DNA from: Prosthecobacter sp.
Lineage (GTDB): Bacteria; Verrucomicrobiota; Verrucomicrobiia; Verrucomicrobiales; Verrucomicrobiaceae
NCBI GenBank assembly: GCA_019186985.1
Contig: JABARQ010000008.1
Coordinates: 920 to 64,919, forward strand
Direction of reading: 5' to 3'
DNA: 64,000 nt
The translations under genes were made by a program, and so were the position numbers. Of the stretch, positions 61,196-64,000 are shown one piece after another. Under the pieces are notes generated by a model, which was given only the letters and a program-made list of their open reading frames with translations, had not been told where the DNA came from and did no database searches. Each line of letters opens with the position of its first letter. Positions within the stretch are counted from its first letter, which is position 1.

Positions 61196-62515
61196 ATGAA
61201 GAAGCCTCTCCGCCTTGCCGTTCTTCTCCTCGCCAGCCTGTCCGCCGCCTTCGCCGAGGACGCGTTGCCAAGGGATTCCCTCTTCACCAGGAGCGTGACG
61301 GAGATGTTTCCAAAGCTGGTCGAGATCCGGCGCGACATCCACAGGCATCCGGAGCTTTCCAACGAGGAGGTGCGCACGGCAGGGCTGGTCGCGGATCATC
61401 TGCGGAAGCTGGGGCTGGAGGTGAAGACCGGCGTGGCGAAGCATGGCGTGGTCGGATTTCTCAAGGGGACAGGGGAGGGACCCTGCGTGGCGGTGCGGGC
61501 GGACATGGATGCGCTGCCCATCAAGGAGCTGCGCAGCACGCCCTACCGCTCACAGAACCCCGGGGTGATGCATGCCTGCGGCCATGATGTGCACACGACC
61601 TGCGCCCTGGGGCTGGCGGAGCTGCTTTCGCGGCACAAGGACCAGGTCCGGGGCAGCGTGAAGTTTCTCTTCCAACCGGCGGAGGAGGCCATGCCCGCGA
61701 CCTTCAAGGGCGACTGGGGCGCCAAGCTCATGGTGGCGGAGGGCGTGATGGATCACCCGAGGCCGGTGGCGGTCTTTGGCCTGCATACCACCGCCCTGGT
61801 TCAGCCCGCCGGCACCACCGATGACGGCGTGCATTACCTGACGGCGGGCCAGGTCGGCTTCACGCCCGGCATCGACAACGCCAACAGCGACCGCTTTCAC
61901 ATCACCATCCAAGGGAAAATGGCCCACGGCTCCGCCCCGCACAAGGGGGTGGACGCCATCGCCGTCGCCGCCGAGGCGGTGATGGCGCTGCAGATGATCA
62001 AAAGCCGGCAGACCAACACGCGGCAGCCCCTGGTCATCAGCATCGGCACCATCAGGGGTGGCGACCGCGAAAACATCATTGCTGAAAAGGTCGAGCTTGG
62101 CGGCACGGTGCGGACTTATGATGCGGCCTTTCGGGACGGCGTCATCGAGCAGATGCACCGGATCCTCAAGGGCATCACGGAGGCGCACGGCGCGTCCTAC
62201 CAGATGGATTACCGGAAGACCTACCCCAGCATCATCAATGACCGGAAGCTGGTGGAGGCCACGCTGCCCGCCTTCCGGCGGCTTTTCGGGGCCGGCAACG
62301 TGAAGGAGCTCATCCCGGGCATGGGCGGGGAGGATTTTTCCTTTTTTGCCCAGGTGGTGCCGGGATTTTACTTCCGGCTGGGGGTGGCCAATGAGGAAAA
62401 AGGCATCACCGCAGGTGGGCACACCCCCCTTTATGACTGCGATGAAGAGGCCATCAAAACAGGCGTCCTGGCCCTTGCGGCCGCCGTTTGTGACCGGCTG
62501 AATGCGGCTGAATGA
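61196..62515 (+). CDS. M20 amidohydrolase, exported
   Basis: 439 residues with a signal peptide (MKKPLRLAVLLLASLSAAFA). M20D signatures: RRDIHRHPELSNEEV near 43, VRADMDALP near 100, MHACGHDVHT near 122, and PGMGGEDFSFF near 376. These carry the metal and catalytic residues of amidohydrolases such as IAA-amino acid or hippurate hydrolases. It cleaves amide bonds of acyl-amino acids; the substrate is not shown. Confidence 0.88.
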   Translation: MKKPLRLAVLLLASLSAAFAEDALPRDSLFTRSVTEMFPKLVEIRRDIHRHPELSNEEVRTAGLVADHLRKLGLEVKTGVAKHGVVGFLKGTGEGPCVAVRADMDALPIKELRSTPYRSQNPGVMHACGHDVHTTCALGLAELLSRHKDQVRGSVKFLFQPAEEAMPATFKGDWGAKLMVAEGVMDHPRPVAVFGLHTTALVQPAGTTDDGVHYLTAGQVGFTPGIDNANSDRFHITIQGKMAHGSAPHKGVDAIAVAAEAVMALQMIKSRQTNTRQPLVISIGTIRGGDRENIIAEKVELGGTVRTYDAAFRDGVIEQMHRILKGITEAHGASYQMDYRKTYPSIINDRKLVEATLPAFRRLFGAGNVKELIPGMGGEDFSFFAQVVPGFYFRLGVANEEKGITAGGHTPLYDCDEEAIKTGVLALAAAVCDRLNAAE

Positions 62516-62760
62516 CGGGGTTCATCTCTTCAGGCCGGAAGGGACGGACACCGGCATGACCGGGCTGAGGGATGCTGGCAGGAGCAGGGCGGGGAAGCCG
62601 CTTTCCAGCGGCGCAGCAGGGCGGAGTTATTCACAGGGAAACCCGGTTTTTTGACGCTGACAAAAGTCGAAATCGTCCTTGCAATCCCGGCGGCTGTTTT
62701 TACTCTGCGGTTCCTTGTGAAATTTTTCACAAGCTCCTGAACGGCCATTGCCGACCTGCC

Positions 62761-63429
62761 ATGTTGAAATACTTCTTCCTCAGTTACGCCTTTGTCGCCG
62801 CCATCGTCGTGGCGGCCTTCGGCACACGCGGCAGCAAAAGTGAGCTGCCCCCGATCGAGCTTTTCCCGGACATGGACCATCAGGCCAAGGTGAAATACCA
62901 GGTGAAGAGTGACTTTTTTGCCGATGGTCACGCCGCCCGCCTGCCGGTGAAAAACACGGTGCCCATGGGCTTTGAAGTGCCCGCCCAGCCCGCCTCGAAC
63001 CCTGGTGCCAAGCCTGTCGCCTATGGGTTCACCAATGGTCTCGACTATTACAACACCGGCAAGATCGGTGACTTTTATGGCGACGGACTGCCTGAGGAGC
63101 TGAAGGCGGACAAGTCCCTGCTGGAGCGTGGTGAACGCCAGTACAACATCTACTGCGCAGTCTGCCATGGTGCCTCCGGCAACGGCAAGGGTGTCACCTC
63201 CAAGTACGGCATCCTCACGGCCTTCAACTTCCACCAGGCTGGCAGCCTGGATCCGGCCAATGCCGGCGCCTACAGGGCGGATGGAGCCATTTATGACGTC
63301 ATCACCAACGGCAAGGGCCTGATGGGCTCCTATGGCGGCAACCTGACCGTGCGTGACCGCTGGGCCATCGTGGCCTACATCCGCGCCCTCCAGGTCGCCG
63401 TGAAAGAGGGCAACGTCTCCGTCCAGTAA
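62761..63429 (+). CDS. actE: Alternative complex III monoheme cytochrome c (ActE-like)
   Basis: 222 residues. N-terminal membrane anchor (MLKYFFLSYAFVAAIVVAAF), a long spacer (KNTVPMGFEVPAQ), then a cytochrome c domain with CAVCH near 135-139 and a Met ligand candidate (GKGLMGSYGG) near 187. Matches the ActE subunit of quinol:cytochrome c/oxidase oxidoreductase. Its start is 245 bp after the M20 gene; the usual partners ActA-D are not upstream in this window. Confidence 0.82.
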   Translation: MLKYFFLSYAFVAAIVVAAFGTRGSKSELPPIELFPDMDHQAKVKYQVKSDFFADGHAARLPVKNTVPMGFEVPAQPASNPGAKPVAYGFTNGLDYYNTGKIGDFYGDGLPEELKADKSLLERGERQYNIYCAVCHGASGNGKGVTSKYGILTAFNFHQAGSLDPANAGAYRADGAIYDVITNGKGLMGSYGGNLTVRDRWAIVAYIRALQVAVKEGNVSVQ

Positions 63430-63449
63430 CCCGCGCGCTTTTCCAAAAC

Positions 63450-64000
63450 ATGGGTCATCACCACGTCACATTTGAAGATCTGCCGCAGGGCGGAGAAAAG
63501 TTTGAGCCGGCCAAGGGCGGCAAGCTCATCAATGCCCTCGGGGGGCTTGGCGCCCTGGGTTTGCTGGGTTCCGCCGTGCTCTTCTTCACGAAGACGGACA
63601 CCTTCGCCTACTCCTGGCTGTTCGCGATCTTCTTCGCCTTCACCATCATCTGCGGCGGCGTCTTCTGGGTGATGCTCCACAACGCCTCAAACTCCGGCTG
63701 GGGCGTGGCCATCCGCCGCCTCTGGGAGCAGCTTGCCAACATGGTGCTTCCCCTCGCCGTGCTCAGCATTCCGCTGCTTTTTCCGGCGGTGCAGAAGCCC
63801 CTCTACGAATGGATGAACCACCATCGTGAGGCCGCTCATCACGCCCATGAGGCCGGCACCAGCGTTTACGACGCCCTGCATCACATGGCGGAGTCCAACA
63901 GCCACCTGCACGTCCTGACCAGCAAGTTCGGCTACCTGAACATCTCCTCCTGGTTCAGCTGGTACACCCGCTTCGCCTTCTACTTCTTCGTCCTGTGGTT
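63450..64000 (+). CDS. actF: Alternative complex III subunit ActF-like, 3' truncated by the window
   Basis: At least 183 residues. A His-rich start (MGHHHVTFEDLPQGG), then membrane helices at about 28-46, 53-75, 93-112 and 165 to the edge, with VFWVMLHNASNSGW near 71 in the style of ActF/ActC quinone-binding subunits. It begins 20 bp after actE. The rest lies outside the window. Confidence 0.75.
   Translation, partial: MGHHHVTFEDLPQGGEKFEPAKGGKLINALGGLGALGLLGSAVLFFTKTDTFAYSWLFAIFFAFTIICGGVFWVMLHNASNSGWGVAIRRLWEQLANMVLPLAVLSIPLLFPAVQKPLYEWMNHHREAAHHAHEAGTSVYDALHHMAESNSHLHVLTSKFGYLNISSWFSWYTRFAFYFFVLW

Overview
The window looks like verrucomicrobial DNA (Verrucomicrobiaceae/Prosthecobacter-like). 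It is GC-rich, carries a PEP-CTERM protein, a very large exported protein with a Verrucomicrobia-type C-terminal region, and subunits of alternative complex III. Many start codons follow C/A-rich leaders (ACCAAACC, AACCCAAAC) instead of a clear Shine-Dalgarno sequence. This placement is inferred from gene content; there is no rRNA gene to settle it.

Positions 1 to about 49,290 form an accessory, probably integrative element whose left end lies outside the window. It starts with 108-bp iteron-like repeats and one very large replication protein joining a primase-polymerase, a helicase, a 3'-5' exonuclease and a family A DNA polymerase (to 4769), with two small genes behind it. From 6214 to 40,411 comes a metal-resistance block. 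It has three RND tripartite pumps (6735-11858, 13383-19040, 33272-40411), a P1B-type ATPase (22913), an RcnA/NicO-type Ni/Co exporter (21027), a CnrY-CnrX-CnrH-like anti-sigma/sensor/ECF sigma module (26051-27433), and many small exported Cys- or His-rich proteins. Four of these small genes follow an identical two-block sequence, GAGGGGTT-N11-GGAGTTG, which I propose as the promoter read by the ECF sigma factor. Single genes (a frameshifted ynfA, an acyltransferase) sit inside the block between direct repeats of the upstream gene's 3' end. An HNH nuclease and a CoiA-like nuclease form a two-gene insert at 30,903-32,701.

From 40,443 to 48,936 almost everything is on the minus strand: two AAA+ ATPases, a class II glutamine amidotransferase next to an amidoligase-like enzyme, a RadC/JAB protein, a MgsA-C-terminal-like protein, several unknowns, an excisionase-like HTH protein and a tyrosine recombinase. 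Four of these genes are preceded by copies of a ~54-bp element containing two GGTGA half-sites about 32 bp apart. This is mobile-element housekeeping plus a possible amide-bond-forming system. I see no relaxase or type IV secretion genes in the window.

From about 49,290 to 64,000 the sequence reads as chromosome: a nitrilase-family amidase, a LysM/TIGR02594-type cell-wall protein, a ~3065-residue exported protein with an IgGFc-binding-like N-terminus and many SdrD/Cna-B-like repeats, a PEP-CTERM protein, an M20 peptidase-family amidohydrolase, and the ActE and (partial) ActF subunits of alternative complex III.
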